Shown piece by piece: positions 36,705 to 45,983 of a DNA stretch of 64,000 nt (position 1 is the stretch's first letter; each line of letters starts with the position of its first letter). The translations under genes were made by a program, and so were the position numbers. The DNA comes from Streptomyces hygroscopicus (GTDB lineage Bacteria; Actinomycetota; Actinomycetes; Streptomycetales; Streptomycetaceae), in NCBI RefSeq assembly GCF_026168105.1, contig NZ_LBMW01000005.1, forward strand, positions 124,001 to 188,000, given 5' to 3'. The notes beneath the pieces are model-generated. The model was not told the DNA's origin, made no database searches, and saw only the letters and a list, made by a program, of their open reading frames with translations.

Positions 36705-37150
36705 TTCAGTGACTCCACCACGCGGACCAGGGGGGCCAGCTCGGGGTTCTTCGCTGCTTCGTCGAGTGCCTCACGCAGGGCGGCGTCATTGGTGGGACGG
36801 GCCTCTTCGAGGAGTGCGAGGCCGGCCTCGGTGACGTTGGTGTAGATGCCGCGGCGGTCGGTGGGGCAGAGGTAGCGCGAGAGAAGGCCGCGGTCCTCGA
36901 GTCGGGTGACCAGCCGGGTCGTGGCGCTCTGGCTGAGTACCACCGCGTCGGCGACCTGCTTCATCTGGAGGTGACCGCCGACGCCGTCGTGCTGCCGGCT
37001 GAGGACGTCGAGCAGGGAGTACTCCCGCACGCTCAGGCCGTGCCGGGTCTGCAGGGCGCGCTCGATGGCAGCCTCGATCCTCCCGTGCAACAGGGAGAGA
37101 GCACACCAGCCCTGCGCAAGGGCGGTGAGCGCGGGGTCCGTCGCTGTCAT
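36692..37150 (-). CDS. MarR-family transcriptional regulator
   Basis: A 152-residue MarR protein: winged helix with GHLQMKQVADAVVLSQSATTRLVTRLEDRGLLSRYLCPTDRRGIYTNVTEAG (recognition helix and wing). ATG 37150; upstream residues are not conserved. The stop codon (TAG on the minus strand, 36694-36692) coincides with the TA/CTAG end of the IS630 remnant, so the original C-terminus may be truncated or replaced by the insertion. Divergent from an MFS gene and likely its repressor; a ttgca-N13-tgcaa repeat lies between them. Confidence 0.86.
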   Translation of the reverse strand: MTATDPALTALAQGWCALSLLHGRIEAAIERALQTRHGLSVREYSLLDVLSRQHDGVGGHLQMKQVADAVVLSQSATTRLVTRLEDRGLLSRYLCPTDRRGIYTNVTEAGLALLEEARPTNDAALREALDEAAKNPELAPLVRVVESLNIPA

Positions 37151-37214
37151 GGCGTTTTCCTCCGTCCCGGAGCGGCTCACTCTCAGGATAGGGCACCACG
37201 GCAATATCCTGCGG

Positions 37215-37237
37215 TTGCATATATGACGCGTCTGCAA
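37215..37237. promoter_or_regulatory. Putative MarR operator between marR-type and MFS genes
   Basis: Inverted ttgca (37215-37219) and tgcaa (37233-37237) with a 13-base spacer, in the 142-base intergenic region. MarR proteins bind such pseudo-palindromes; weak evidence. Confidence 0.35.
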
Positions 37238-37292
37238 TTATTGTTAGTGAAGGCATAGTGCTCATGCAATCGTTCTGGGAAGGTGTACCTCC

Positions 37293-38501
37293 ATGCCTCT
37301 CGCGCTCTTGGCCCTCGCGATCGGGGCCTTTGGAATCGGGACCACCGAATTCGTGATCATGGGTGTGTTGCCCGAGGTGGCGGGTGACTTCGGGGTCTCC
37401 ATTCCGACCGCCGGCCTGCTCGTGACCGGCTATGCCCTGGGTGTGATGGTCGGGGCCCCGATCATGACCGCGCTCGGGACCAAGGTCCCCCGCAAGCGCA
37501 TGCTGATGCTCCTGATGGGCCTGTTCGTCCTGGGCAACCTGCTCTCGGCCGTTGCCCCGGTCTTCGGGCTGATGCTGTTGGGCCGGGTGGTGGCCTCCCT
37601 GGCCCATGGCGCGTTCTTCGGCATCGGCTCGGTGGTCGCCGCCGAGCTCGTCGCCCCGGAGAAGAAGGCCGGCGCCATCTCCATGATGTTCAGCGGCCTG
37701 ACGGTGGCCAACGTCGTCGGCGTCCCGCTCGGCACGCTCATCGGGCAGTCCGCGGGCTGGCGGGTCACCTTCGCCGTCGTCGCCGCTCTGGGCGTGGTGG
37801 GGCTGCTCGGCGTCGCGAGGCTCGTGCCCGACCTGCCCAAGGCCGAGGGCGTGCATCTCCGCCACGAACTGGCCGCCTTCAAGAACGGCCAAGTACTGCT
37901 CGCCATGGCGATGACCGTCCTCGGCTTCGGCGGAGTGTTCGCGGCCATCACCTACATCGCGCCCATGATGACCCGTGTCTCCGGCTTCGCCGACGGCTCG
38001 GTCACCTGGCTTCTGGTCCTTTTCGGTCTTGGGATGGTCGGCGGCAATCTCATCGGCGGCCGGTATGCCGACCGCGCGCTGATGCCGATGCTGTACGTTT
38101 CGCTCGGCGGCCTTGCCCTAGTACTGGCGCTGTTCACCGTGACCGCTCACAGCAAGGTCCTTGCAGCGCCCACCATCGTGCTGATCGGCGCCCTCGGGTT
38201 CGCGACCGTCCCTCCGCTGCAGAAGCGGGTCCTGGACCACGCACACGGGGCTCCGACCCTCGCCTCGGCGGCGAACATCGGCGCCTTCAACCTCGGCAAT
38301 GCCCTCTCGGCCTGGCTCGGCGGCCTCGTCATCGCCCGCGGCCTCGGCTACACCGCCCCCAACTGGGTCGGCGCCTTCCTTGCCCTCTCCGCGTTGCTGC
38401 TTGCGTTCCTCTCGGCTGCGCTGGAGCGCCGGGAGACGGGCTCCAGCTCGGTCGTAGTGGGTGCCTCGTCCGGCGAGACACGCACAGCCTTGCACCACTG
38501 A
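37293..38501 (+). CDS. MFS efflux transporter (AraJ/YdhP-like)
   Basis: A 402-residue, 12-helix transporter. The start MPLALLALAIGAFGIGTTEFVIMGVLPEVAGDFGVSIPTAGLLVTGYALGVMVGAP matches the group of MFS exporters of sugars and drugs. Motif A is visible as GTKVPRKRMLMLLMG. Divergent from the MarR gene, which probably represses it; a drug-inducible pump is the likely reading. Confidence 0.88.
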   Translation: MPLALLALAIGAFGIGTTEFVIMGVLPEVAGDFGVSIPTAGLLVTGYALGVMVGAPIMTALGTKVPRKRMLMLLMGLFVLGNLLSAVAPVFGLMLLGRVVASLAHGAFFGIGSVVAAELVAPEKKAGAISMMFSGLTVANVVGVPLGTLIGQSAGWRVTFAVVAALGVVGLLGVARLVPDLPKAEGVHLRHELAAFKNGQVLLAMAMTVLGFGGVFAAITYIAPMMTRVSGFADGSVTWLLVLFGLGMVGGNLIGGRYADRALMPMLYVSLGGLALVLALFTVTAHSKVLAAPTIVLIGALGFATVPPLQKRVLDHAHGAPTLASAANIGAFNLGNALSAWLGGLVIARGLGYTAPNWVGAFLALSALLLAFLSAALERRETGSSSVVVGASSGETRTALHH

Positions 38502-38577
38502 GCGGGGCCTTCCCTTACCGACACGGCACACGCCCGCTCCCTACAGCCAGGCGGCACGCGTGCCGTGCCCTGTGAGG

Positions 38578-39465
38578 TCAGCCTGCCGCCACTGTCAGAG
38601 GAGCGAAGCGCCGAGTCCAGTCGCCGGGCAGATCGGGGATGCCGTACGTCATGACCGCGTTGAAGCCGACGGAGACCAGTCCGCGCTCCTTGAGCCAGGT
38701 CAGCAGGTGCTCGTGCCGTACATCGACGTCGGTGCGCAGCGGCCGGTCGGTATGGGCGGCGAGGGATGCCACCAGGGCTTGCGCCGTTTCCGTGTCGCGG
38801 GCGATGAGCGGGCCCATCACATGAGTGTCCATGTTGGGCCAGGCGGCCGCGTACCCGGTGATCCGTCCGTTCTCCTCGGCGACGCGCAACTGGTCGGCGA
38901 AGGCGGGAAGCCGCGTGATCAGATGGGTGCGGTCCGCCCCGAAGACCTCCTCATCGAGCCGGACGAGTGTGGCGAGGTCTTCCCCGTTGGCCGGGCGGGT
39001 GTTGACGGCGGACGACGGGCCGTCGGCTGTGAAATGCCCGCTCACCATCTCGGAGGTGCCAGTGACCTTGAAGCCCAGTTCTTCGTAGAGGGGACGTCCG
39101 TAGGGGGTTGCATAGAGGGTGAGCGGGCTGGTGCCGGCCCCCGCCACCACATGACGCATCAGCCGACGGCCGACACCCTGGCCGGCATGCCGCTCGGCCA
39201 CCAGAACCATGCCGATGCCGCACAGATCCGGCCGGTACCGGGATCCGTACTCGGTCACGACACAGGCGGCGACGAGACCGCCCTGGGGGTCGTCGATGCC
39301 GTAACCGGTGCCGGCGGCGAGGAGCAGCCCCCACTTGTGTTCCTCGCGGGGCCAGCCGCGATCCTCGGACAAGTCGGCGCAGGCGAGTAGATCGCGATGC
39401 GTCAGACGGCGGATGGGCAGCGCAGCGAGGGCAGGTGTCGACACGCAGGTCAGGCTGTCTGACAT
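38578..39465 (-). CDS. Two-domain GNAT-family N-acetyltransferase
   Basis: A 295-residue protein: an N-terminal GNAT fold (VLVAERHAGQGVGRRLMRHVV is the acetyl-CoA loop, and YATPYGRPLYEELGF the strand after it) followed by a second, shorter acetyltransferase-like domain (TRLPAFADQLRVAEENGRITGYAAAWP). Start at ATG 39465 with weaker upstream residues. Convergent with the MFS gene; a parS lies between its start and the next gene. Confidence 0.85.
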   Translation of the reverse strand: MSDSLTCVSTPALAALPIRRLTHRDLLACADLSEDRGWPREEHKWGLLLAAGTGYGIDDPQGGLVAACVVTEYGSRYRPDLCGIGMVLVAERHAGQGVGRRLMRHVVAGAGTSPLTLYATPYGRPLYEELGFKVTGTSEMVSGHFTADGPSSAVNTRPANGEDLATLVRLDEEVFGADRTHLITRLPAFADQLRVAEENGRITGYAAAWPNMDTHVMGPLIARDTETAQALVASLAAHTDRPLRTDVDVRHEHLLTWLKERGLVSVGFNAVMTYGIPDLPGDWTRRFAPLTVAAG

Positions 39466-39547
39466 GTGCCATTGGCGTCTACCGGTTTGGGATCGAACGC
39501 ACACGCTTTTGGCCATGCCCACCCCCTTGCACAGTACGAGGACAGAT

Positions 39548-39561
39548 GTTTCACGTGAAAC
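39548..39561. other. parS site (perfect, divergent intergenic)
   Basis: Perfect gtttcacgtgaaac between divergently transcribed GNAT and HAD genes. Confidence 0.95.
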
Positions 39562-39663
39562 GGCGACGACCCGATCACGATCGGTCGGCGTCGAGCAGAT
39601 GAACAGTCGCGGTCCAGGAGTGCCGGGCCCGACGGAAGCCGGCCGCTAGCCTCCTCGCCCACG

Positions 39664-40292
39664 GTGAGGCTTCATCTCTTCGACCTCGACGGCACACTGT
39701 TGCATGGGACGTCCGCCCCCGTGGAGATCTCTCGGCAACTGGGCCTGGAGGCCGAAACGGTGGCACTGGACCGGGCAGCCGCGACCGGGCGCATCGGCCC
39801 CCCGGAGTACGCGGTACAGGTGCACGCCCTGTGGGCGGGGCTCACAGAAGCACATGTGGCGGCGGCGTTCGCAGCGGCTCCCTGGTTGTCCCGTATCGAG
39901 GAGGTATGGGCGGAGATCCATGAGAACAGTGACTATTGTGCCGTCATCTCCCTGTCGCCCTCCTTCTTCGTGGAGCGGCTGACGCAGTGGGGCGCACATG
40001 CGGCATTCGGCTCGCGTTTTCCGCCCTGCCCTTCAGGGAAGCGGTGGACCTCACGGGGATACTCAACGCCGCAGCCAAGGTGTGGATCGCGGACCAGCTG
40101 TGCGCGGAGTTCGGCGTACGGCGCGCGGACTGTGTCGCCTATGGGGATTCGCTGTCGGACAAGGACCTGTTCGACGCCGTACCGGTATCCGTCGCGGTCA
40201 ATGGGGACCGTCATCTGGTGGGCCGTGCCACCCACTCCTATGTCGGACGGGATCTGTGGGATGCCTATGAATTGGTATGCGGCGCCCGGTAA
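39664..40292 (+). pseudogene. HAD-superfamily phosphatase, frameshifted
   Basis: The N-terminal half (HAD motif I FDLDGTLLHG, residues about 5-14) is read from GTG 39664 in one frame. The C-terminal half (ILNAAAKVWIADQLCAEFG, then motif IV CVAYGDSLSDKDLF) is in another, starting near 40020. They join only if one base is missing or wrong in the tttt run at 40017-40020 (GSRF|SALPFREAVDL). The second half is complete and ends at TAA 40292. It may be a serine-phosphatase-like (SerB-type) enzyme. A sequencing error is possible, as both halves are well conserved. Confidence 0.7.
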
Positions 40293-40708
40293 TTGAGGGA
40301 ATTGATGGTTCGCCCGCCTGTTCCTGCGTCCGGGGGCAAGGGGGTACTTGTCTGCGGAACGGCGACCGGTATGGTCGAGTCCGGTTCGCGTCCGGTGTGG
40401 TGTGCGCACGTCCCGCAAGGCGCGAGCGGAGGCCGGTGCAGCCTAATGGGACGGAGAGATCGAAGACACGCATTCTCTGTTCCGCGGCCGAGTGTGGGCC
40501 CAAGGTGAGATGCTGCGGTGCGACCACTGCGGCCAATGTCACACTCTCGTATTACTTGTCCGTACGCGGCAAGATTCCGGATTGAATGTGGCCGCATTGG
40601 CGGGTAGGGACACAACGGGGGAAAGCAAGGTCGTCGGCGGGGGAAACAGGCACCCTCCGACCTGGGAAGTGCGCAGACCACCGAAAGATGTTCGAGGCGA
40701 GGCACACC
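40293..40708. promoter_or_regulatory. Upstream region of the flavohaemoglobin gene
   Basis: 416 bases without a supported gene (short frames are non-conserved). Presumably holds the promoter of the next gene; I saw no clear NsrR or Fnr-like operator. Confidence 0.4.
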
Positions 40709-42073
40709 ATGGACGCTCCGACCACCATGTCGGCCGACAACGGCACGTCCGGCGGCAGCGGCGGTGGCGGCTGGTTCACTCCCCGTCAGTTGCCCGAGAC
40801 GCCCACGAGCGAAGAGCAGGAGACGCCCGATGGTGGCCACCCGGCAGCGACAGGTCCCGTCGGCAGTCCGACGCCCGGGAACGCCACAGAGCAGCCGCGA
40901 ATAGCTGGGACCTCGGGAACGGCCGCCCCGACGGAACGTCCCTCCGCCGCCTCCCCCGATGCCGTGCTGATCCGGCGGACCATGGTCGAGATCGGACCGG
41001 TCGCGGACAAGGTCACCTCGTACTTCTATGCGCTTCTCTTCGTGCGCCATCCCGAACTGCGGCCCCTGTTCCCCGCCGCGATGGACACTCAGCGGGACCG
41101 GCTGCTCAGAGCGCTCCTGACCGCCGCCGAGCACCTCGACAACACCGAGGTCCTCGTCGCCTATCTGCAGAACCTCGGCCGTGGGCACCGCAAGTACGGG
41201 ACCCGGCCCGAGCACTACCCGGCCGTCGGTGAGTGCCTGATCGGCGCGTTGAGCAGGTACGCCTCGGCGATCTGGAGCGAGGAGACGGAAGCCGCCTGGG
41301 TGCGTGCGTACACGACGATCTCCCAGGTGATGATCGACGCGGCGGCTGCGGACGAGTTGCTCGCCCCGGCCTGGTGGTACGCCGAGGTCGTCTCGCACGA
41401 CCTTCGCACCCCGGACATCGCGGTGATCACGGTCCGTCCGGACCAGCCGTACCCGTTCCTCGCCGGGCAGTACACGAGCGTGGAGACCCCGTGGTGGCCA
41501 CGGGTGTGGCGGCACTACTCCTTCGCCTCGGCGCCGCGCTCCGACGGCCTGCTCTCGTTTCATGTGAAAGCGGTCCCGGCGGGCTGGGTCTCCAACGCGC
41601 TGGTCCACCGGGCCCGTCCCGGTGACATCATCCGCCTCGGTCCGCCGGTCGGCACGATGACCGTGGACCACACGACCAACTGCGGACTGCTCTGTCTCGG
41701 CGGCGGCACCGGCATCGCGCCCATCAAGGCCCTGGTCGAGGACGTCGCCGAGTACGGTCAGCGGCGTCCCGTCGAGGTCTTCTACGGCGCCCGCACCGGG
41801 CACGACCTGTACGACATCGACACCATGCTGCGGCTTCAGCAGAGCCACCCCTGGCTTTCGGTCCGCCCGGTCGTCGACGCACAGGCGCACCTCCAGCTTC
41901 CGGATGCCGTGCGCGAGTACGGGCCGTGGAACGAGTACGACGCGTACCTTTCGGGTCCCCCCGGCATGATCCGCAGCGGTGTGGACGCACTGAGGGACAT
42001 TGGTATCCCGTCGGAGCGGATCCGCCATGATTCGGTGGAGGAACTGATCACGGCCGAGGCCCGAGTTCCGTAG
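40709..42073 (+). CDS. Flavohaemoglobin-like protein (globin plus FAD/NAD reductase)
   Basis: A 454-residue protein. An unusual 75-residue Ser/Thr/Pro/Gly-rich N-terminal extension precedes a globin domain (LIRRTMVEIGPVADKVTSYFYALLFVRHPELRPLFP) with the proximal His in GRGHRKYGTRPEHYPAV. The reductase half has FAD motif RHYSFASAP and NAD motif GGGTGIAP. Flavohaemoglobins oxidise nitric oxide to nitrate. ATG 40709 is preferred with gaggcgagg upstream; ATG 40688 is also in frame. Stand-alone gene. Confidence 0.85.
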   Translation: MDAPTTMSADNGTSGGSGGGGWFTPRQLPETPTSEEQETPDGGHPAATGPVGSPTPGNATEQPRIAGTSGTAAPTERPSAASPDAVLIRRTMVEIGPVADKVTSYFYALLFVRHPELRPLFPAAMDTQRDRLLRALLTAAEHLDNTEVLVAYLQNLGRGHRKYGTRPEHYPAVGECLIGALSRYASAIWSEETEAAWVRAYTTISQVMIDAAAADELLAPAWWYAEVVSHDLRTPDIAVITVRPDQPYPFLAGQYTSVETPWWPRVWRHYSFASAPRSDGLLSFHVKAVPAGWVSNALVHRARPGDIIRLGPPVGTMTVDHTTNCGLLCLGGGTGIAPIKALVEDVAEYGQRRPVEVFYGARTGHDLYDIDTMLRLQQSHPWLSVRPVVDAQAHLQLPDAVREYGPWNEYDAYLSGPPGMIRSGVDALRDIGIPSERIRHDSVEELITAEARVP

Positions 42074-42095
42074 GAGAACGCCTTGTGTCGGGACG

Positions 42096-42578
42096 TCAGC
42101 CCAGGTCGGGCGCGTGCATGGCTCGTACGCCCTCGATGTTCCCGTCCAGGTAGTGCCGCAGCGACAGGGGCACCAGGTGCACGGAGGCGATACCGACCCG
42201 GGTGAAGGGCACCCGTACGATCTCGTACTCGCCGGCGGGCTCCTCGACCTCCGGGCCGTGTCGCAGGCGCTCGTCCATGGACTCCAGACGGCAGACGAAG
42301 AAGTGCTGGACCTTCACACCGGTCGCGCCGCCGTCCTCGCCGATGTGCTCGACCGTGTCCACGAAGCAGGGCACCACATCGATGATCTTGGCGCCGAGTT
42401 CCTCGTGCACTTCACGGTGGAGCGCGTCCACGACGGTCGTGTCCGACGGCTCGACTCCGCCCCCCGGTGTGACCCAGTAGGGATCGACGCCGGGCTTGGT
42501 CCGCTTGATCAGAATCAGGTCGTCACCATCGAGCAGGATGGCGCGGGCGGTGCGCTTGACCACGGGGCGAACGGTCAT
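42096..42578 (-). CDS. Nudix hydrolase
   Basis: A 160-residue Nudix protein: MTVRPVVKRTARAILLDGDDLILIKRTKPG with Nudix box GGGVEPSDTTVVDALHREVHEELG (Glu and Arg kept). Substrate unknown; the ADP-ribose or 8-oxo-dGTP type is possible. Converges with the flavohaemoglobin gene, 22 bases apart, and a variant parS (42600-42613) lies just upstream of its start. Confidence 0.86.
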   Translation of the reverse strand: MTVRPVVKRTARAILLDGDDLILIKRTKPGVDPYWVTPGGGVEPSDTTVVDALHREVHEELGAKIIDVVPCFVDTVEHIGEDGGATGVKVQHFFVCRLESMDERLRHGPEVEEPAGEYEIVRVPFTRVGIASVHLVPLSLRHYLDGNIEGVRAMHAPDLG

Positions 42579-42599
42579 GGGTGAAATGTGGCCCAGCCT

Positions 42600-42613
42600 G
42601 TTCCACGTGAAAC
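42600..42613. other. parS-like site (one mismatch)
   Basis: gttccacgtgaaac, one base from consensus in the left half. It lies upstream of the Nudix gene. Confidence 0.5.
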
Positions 42614-42729
42614 ATCGCGCGCCCCACACGGACCCGAACCCCGGGTGAACTCCGGGTGGATCCCCTGGCGGGCCATGGAACGAAGGGCTGACGCCGGTAT
42701 CGGCCGACCGTGGCGCCGGCACAGTGCGG

Positions 42730-43635
42730 TCAGCCCCAGCGGGCCGCCGTCCGCAGCAGCCACTCGTGAGCCCGTGCGATGTGCGGCATGGCCAGAGTGC
42801 CGGTGCGCACCACCAGGAAGTAGGTCCGCAGCGGAGGCACCGCCGGTTCGTGCAGGGCCACCACGTCCCCATGCTCCAGTGCGGAGGCGCAGAGGTAGCG
42901 AGGCAGCACGGCCAGTCCGGCGCCTGTGACGGCGCAGGCGAGCACCGCGCGCAGGTCGGGGACGATGACGGTGCCGGAGGCGGCCGGACAGGAATCGAAG
43001 ACGGAGGCCCAGTAGCGGGACACAAAGGGCAGCGACTCGTGCACCTCCACCACCGGAAGGTTCTCCAGCGCGTGTGCGCCCTTGCGGCGCAACTTGCCGG
43101 GGCCGATGCGGGAGACCCAGCGGGGGGCCGCGACCAGCACGTGCTCCTCGTCGCACAGGGGAGTCGCCGTGAGCAAGGGGCCCCGGGGCCGGGCCGTGGT
43201 GATCGCCAGGTCGTGGTGTCCGGCGGCAAGCCCCTCCAGGGTCTCGTCCGCGTTCCCGAAGGAGGCGCGAAGGGCGAGCACCTGGCCGTCGTCGTCGGTC
43301 AGCTCCGCGAGCGCGGGCAGGGCGCGCTCCGCGGTGAACTCCGGTGGCCCGGCGAGATGAAGGGTACGCACTGACGACTGCTCGTCGAGACCGGTTTCGG
43401 CGATCTCGACGAGGGCGTCGAGATGGGGCGCGGCCTTGTGCGCCAGTTCGTCGCCGATGGTCGTGGGGGTCACACCGCGGGCCTGGCGCAGGAAGAGGGG
43501 GCGTCCCAGTTGCCGTTCCAGGGTGCGAATCTGCGAGGTGACCGCCGGCTGCGAGAGACCGAGCAGTGCCGCGGCGCGGGTGAAGGAACCGGCCCGGTGC
43601 ACGGTTACGAAGGTGCGCAGCAGGGCCAAATCCAT
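42730..43635 (-). CDS. LysR-family transcriptional regulator
   Basis: A 301-residue LTTR. N-terminal winged helix MDLALLRTFVTVHRAGSFTRAAALLGLSQPAVTSQIRTLERQLGRPLF is canonical; the rest is the ligand-binding fold. ATG 43635 was chosen. The nearest divergent partner would be upstream, but the next gene (PLP lyase) is on the same strand and separated by a terminator, so the target is unknown. Confidence 0.9.
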   Translation of the reverse strand: MDLALLRTFVTVHRAGSFTRAAALLGLSQPAVTSQIRTLERQLGRPLFLRQARGVTPTTIGDELAHKAAPHLDALVEIAETGLDEQSSVRTLHLAGPPEFTAERALPALAELTDDDGQVLALRASFGNADETLEGLAAGHHDLAITTARPRGPLLTATPLCDEEHVLVAAPRWVSRIGPGKLRRKGAHALENLPVVEVHESLPFVSRYWASVFDSCPAASGTVIVPDLRAVLACAVTGAGLAVLPRYLCASALEHGDVVALHEPAVPPLRTYFLVVRTGTLAMPHIARAHEWLLRTAARWG

Positions 43636-43770
43636 GGCGCTTCCTCCCCTCCCAGCACCCCCGACCGCGCTCAACTATAAATAAGTCGATAGGTCTCTGT
43701 CGCTACCGTGATTGGACACTGACACAGAGTCAACTAGCCTTGTTCGCGCGGTTCTTCGCGCGCGGAACCG

Positions 43771-43809
43771 GGACGGTCCGAGCCACGAGGGGGGAGGTTC
43801 GGACCGTCC
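43771..43809 (-). terminator. Terminator between PLP lyase and LysR genes
   Basis: Arms ggacggtccgagcc (43771-43784) and ggttcggaccgtcc (43796-43809), with one G-T wobble; 84 bases downstream of the lyase stop. Confidence 0.75.
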
Positions 43810-43892
43810 GTTGTACGTAGCGGAACCCCTCCGGCGAGCCCCCTCCCCCGGCCGTACGTAGCCGAGGTCGCGGACCATCGCTCGAGGCATGG

Positions 43893-45047
43893 TCACCGAG
43901 CCGACTCGTCCAGCGCACGCAGCACATCGGCCACAAGGTCCTCGGGGTCCTCGGCACCGGCAGAGAACCGGATGAAGCCCTCGGGCACCGCGTCACCGCC
44001 CCAGCGTCCACGCCGCTCGGCGGTGGACCGGACGCCTCCGAAACTCGTCGCGTCGTCAACGATGTGCAGCGCGCCCAGAAAGCGCTCGGCACGTGCGCGT
44101 GTGGGCAACGTGAAGGACACCACGCACCCGAAACGCCGCATCTGCTGCGCGGCGACCTTCTGCGAGGGATCGTCGGGCAGACCCGGATAGCGCAGCCCGG
44201 TCACCTCGGGGCGGCCGTGCAACGCCTCGGCGACCGAGAGCGCGTTGGCGGTCTGCCGGTCGGCGCGCAGCTGGAGCGTGGCCAACGAGCGGTGTGCGAG
44301 CCAGGCCTCCATGGGACCCGGGATCGCGCCGACGATCTTGCGCCAGCGTCGTACGGAGGCCATCAGGGCGGCGCTCCGGGACACCACGTATCCGAGCAGC
44401 AGGTCCCCGTGCCCGGTGAGCATCTTGGTGCCACTGGCCACGGAGAAGTCGGCGCCCAGCTCGAGGGGCCGCTGGCCGAGCGGGGTCGCGAGCGTGTTGT
44501 CGACGGCGACGAGGGTGCCCTGCGCACGCGCCGCGCCGACCAGCCGCCGCACGTTGCAGACGTCGAGCCCGGGATTGGAGGGGGTCTCGATCCACAGCAG
44601 CTTCGCGCCGTCCAGGACGTCGAGCTGGGCGTCGTCGCCGGTCGGCGCGGTGCGCACATGGATGCCGTACCCGGTCAGCTGTTCGCGCACCAGCGGCAGC
44701 ACCTGATAGCCGTCCGAGGGCAGCACCACGGTGTCACCGGCGCGCAGCTGGGAGAAGAGGACGGCCGAGATCGCGGCCATGCCGGAGGCGAAGGCAAGCG
44801 TTTCGACACCCTCCTCGCCGGGCGCCTCCAGCTCGCCGATGGCACGCTCCAGATGGGTCCAGGTGGGGTTCTCGTCACGCCCGTAGGCGTACGGGCCGGT
44901 CGGCTCCCCGGGCAGATGGAAGTGCGCCGCGAAGACAGGACCCGGCAGGGTCGGCTCGTACTTGACGGGCTCGGGCAGCCCCGCCCGCACCGCACGTGTG
45001 CCGTCGCCCATTCCCGGGCCGGATGGGTCGGAATCCCCGGATGTCAT
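43893..45047 (-). CDS. Cystathionine gamma-lyase/synthase-like PLP enzyme
   Basis: A 384-residue type I aminotransferase-fold enzyme of the Cys/Met metabolism family. The PLP lysine is in SGTKMLTGHGDLLLGYV; GYQVLPLVREQL and the substrate loop NPTWTHLE are visible. The family transsulfurates or gamma-eliminates; whether lyase or synthase cannot be told. ATG 45047 overlaps the preceding ptpA stop (ATGA), so the two are translationally coupled. Confidence 0.85.
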   Translation of the reverse strand: MTSGDSDPSGPGMGDGTRAVRAGLPEPVKYEPTLPGPVFAAHFHLPGEPTGPYAYGRDENPTWTHLERAIGELEAPGEEGVETLAFASGMAAISAVLFSQLRAGDTVVLPSDGYQVLPLVREQLTGYGIHVRTAPTGDDAQLDVLDGAKLLWIETPSNPGLDVCNVRRLVGAARAQGTLVAVDNTLATPLGQRPLELGADFSVASGTKMLTGHGDLLLGYVVSRSAALMASVRRWRKIVGAIPGPMEAWLAHRSLATLQLRADRQTANALSVAEALHGRPEVTGLRYPGLPDDPSQKVAAQQMRRFGCVVSFTLPTRARAERFLGALHIVDDATSFGGVRSTAERRGRWGGDAVPEGFIRFSAGAEDPEDLVADVLRALDESAR

Positions 45048-45544
45048 GCTGCCTGTCCCTCCACATGCTCTCGTACCGCGGCGAGCAGGCCCTGGCTCGC
45101 CGCCTCCACCATCCCAAGGCACGCCACGAATCCGTCCATCCCCCCGTAATACGGGTCCGGTACGTCGAGGTCGTCGTCGGCGGCCGGGTCGTACGAGCGC
45201 AGGAGGCGGACCTTCGCCGCGTCCTCCGGGGTGGGTGCCAGACGGCGCAGGACCTTGAGATGGCCGGAGTCGAGGGCGATCACGAGGTCGAGGCGGGAGA
45301 ACCAGGAGGGCTGGAACTGGCGAGCGACGTGACCGCTGTCGTAGTCGTTGCCCTCCAGCACGGCGACCGTGCGCGGATCGGCGCCGTCTCCCTCGTGCCA
45401 GTCGCCCGTGCCCGCGCTGTCGACCTCCACCAGGCCCCCGAGACCAGCCTCCGCCACCCGAGCCCGGAAGACGGACTCGGCCATCGGGGAGCGGCAGATG
45501 TTGCCGGTGCAGACGAAGCAGACGCGATAGGTCATGGAGCGCAT
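45044..45544 (-). CDS. ptpA: Low-molecular-weight protein tyrosine phosphatase PtpA
   Basis: A 166-residue LMW-PTP: the active-site loop VCFVCTGNICRSPM, then the general acid region near YDPAADDDLDVPDPYYGG. S. coelicolor PtpA is its known relative, reported to affect secondary metabolism. ATG 45544 overlaps the upstream holin-like gene stop (TGATG), so coupling is likely; ATG 45535 (MTYR) is another option. It forms a small operon with the PLP lyase below it. Confidence 0.92.
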   Translation of the reverse strand: MRSMTYRVCFVCTGNICRSPMAESVFRARVAEAGLGGLVEVDSAGTGDWHEGDGADPRTVAVLEGNDYDSGHVARQFQPSWFSRLDLVIALDSGHLKVLRRLAPTPEDAAKVRLLRSYDPAADDDLDVPDPYYGGMDGFVACLGMVEAASQGLLAAVREHVEGQAA

Positions 45545-45924
45545 CAGTCCTTTTCGTCGGGGAGCACGATGTGCAGCGCCCAGGAGACGATCGAGATGAT
45601 CAGGCCGCCCAGGACGGCGGTCCAGAAGCCCTCGACATGGAAGCTCAGATTCAGCTTGCCTGCCAGCCAGGAGGTCAGCAGCAGCATCAGGGCGTTGACG
45701 ACCAGGGTTATCAGGCCGAGCGTCAGGATGAACAGCGGGAAGGTCAGCACCTTCACGATCGGCTTGACCAGGAAGTTCACCAGACCGAAGAGGAGCGCTA
45801 CGACGATCAGCGTGCCGATCTTCTTGCCGGTGCTGGTACCTGTCAGGGTGATCTTGTCGAGCAGCCAGACGGCGACGGCGAGAGCCCCGGCGTTGGCGAT
45901 CGTCTTGACTACGAAATTCTTCAT
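45544..45924 (-). CDS. Phage-holin-type (YvlD/DUF360-like) small membrane protein
   Basis: A 126-residue, four-helix membrane protein (MKNFVVKTIANAGALAVAVWLLDKITL ... VNFLVKPIVKVLTFPLFILTLGLITLVVNALML). The 'holin family 4' name reflects a fold only; these are chromosomal housekeeping proteins with unknown function, in Bacillus linked to envelope stress. The gene is coupled to ptpA (TGATG). Confidence 0.86.
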   Translation of the reverse strand: MKNFVVKTIANAGALAVAVWLLDKITLTGTSTGKKIGTLIVVALLFGLVNFLVKPIVKVLTFPLFILTLGLITLVVNALMLLLTSWLAGKLNLSFHVEGFWTAVLGGLIISIVSWALHIVLPDEKD

Positions 45925-45983
45925 GTGTCTGATCGTGGCAGATGGGATCGGAGTCGAGTACCGAGCGAGGGCGGACAAGTGCG

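Noticed and set aside
41557..41570. gtttcatgtgaaag, resembles parS
   Set aside because: Two mismatches to consensus, in the conserved coding part of the flavohaemoglobin gene (LSFHVKAVP); likely a coincidence of that peptide.
45544..45924. Phage remnant suggested by the 'holin' name
   Set aside because: No other phage gene nearby; this family occurs as chromosomal membrane proteins in many bacteria.
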